A model generated the notes under the pieces. The model made no database searches. It saw nothing but the letters and a program-made list of their open reading frames with translations, and was not told the origin of the DNA. 13,528 nt of DNA from positions 1-13,528 of the forward strand of contig CANPPM010000035.1 in the NCBI GenBank assembly GCA_947575935.1. The letters run 5' to 3'. Position numbers and translations under genes: made by a program. This stretch comes from an uncultured Butyricicoccus sp. Lineage in GTDB: Bacteria > Bacillota > Clostridia > Oscillospirales > Butyricicoccaceae. Position 1 is the first letter of the stretch, and each line of letters opens with the position of its first letter. Shown piece by piece: positions 13,523 to 13,528 of the stretch.

Positions 13523-13528
13523 ATTATA
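13523..13528 (-). promoter_or_regulatory. gltA: -10 box of the citrate synthase promoter
   Basis: TATAAT on the - strand at the extreme edge of the window, about 44 nt upstream of the ATG. The -35 box would lie outside the window, so this is a partial promoter call. Confidence 0.6.

Overview
The window looks like chromosomal DNA from a Gram-positive, probably spore-forming member of the Firmicutes (class Clostridia; Oscillospiraceae/Ruminococcaceae-like is my best guess). The reasons are a noc gene next to parA-parB and a near-consensus parS site, an YlbJ-like sporulation membrane protein, strong AGGAGG-type ribosome binding sites, TTGACA/TATAAT-type promoters and moderately GC-rich codon usage. 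I see no phage, transposon, CRISPR array, rRNA or tRNA. The taxonomy is inference from gene content only.

Layout. 1-843: a divergent promoter region with two copies of the same 15-bp palindrome, an XRE-family regulator on the + strand, and the first codons of a leftward gene that runs off the window. 1219-2318: noc with a distant terminator. 2425-6041: parS, a strong promoter, then parA, parB, a small one-TM coiled-coil protein and serS, all on + and closely spaced, closed by a hairpin. 6062-8125: a Suv3-like RNA helicase with a C-terminal zinc knuckle. 8205-8579: a compact leftward transcription unit with its own promoter and strong terminator, holding a long leader and a 29-codon ORF. 8798-10781: a TtcA-like tRNA thiolase and an YlbJ-like membrane protein. 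10782-11358: a gene-poor stretch with a long perfect hairpin. 11359-13528: on the - strand, citrate synthase followed by a TetR-family regulator, each with its own promoter signal.

How the genes work together. ParA, ParB and parS form the chromosome partition system. Noc is the paralogue of ParB that blocks division over the nucleoid. The two ParB-fold proteins carry different four-residue DNA-specificity codes, ParB-type and Noc-type. SerS sits at the end of the partition operon.

The most interesting items are the paired operators at 49-63 and 188-202, placed at the same distance from the -10 boxes of two divergent promoters; the small leftward transcription unit at 8205-8579; the Suv3-like helicase; and a Noc that lacks the usual N-terminal membrane-binding helix. 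I found no clearly new multi-gene system.
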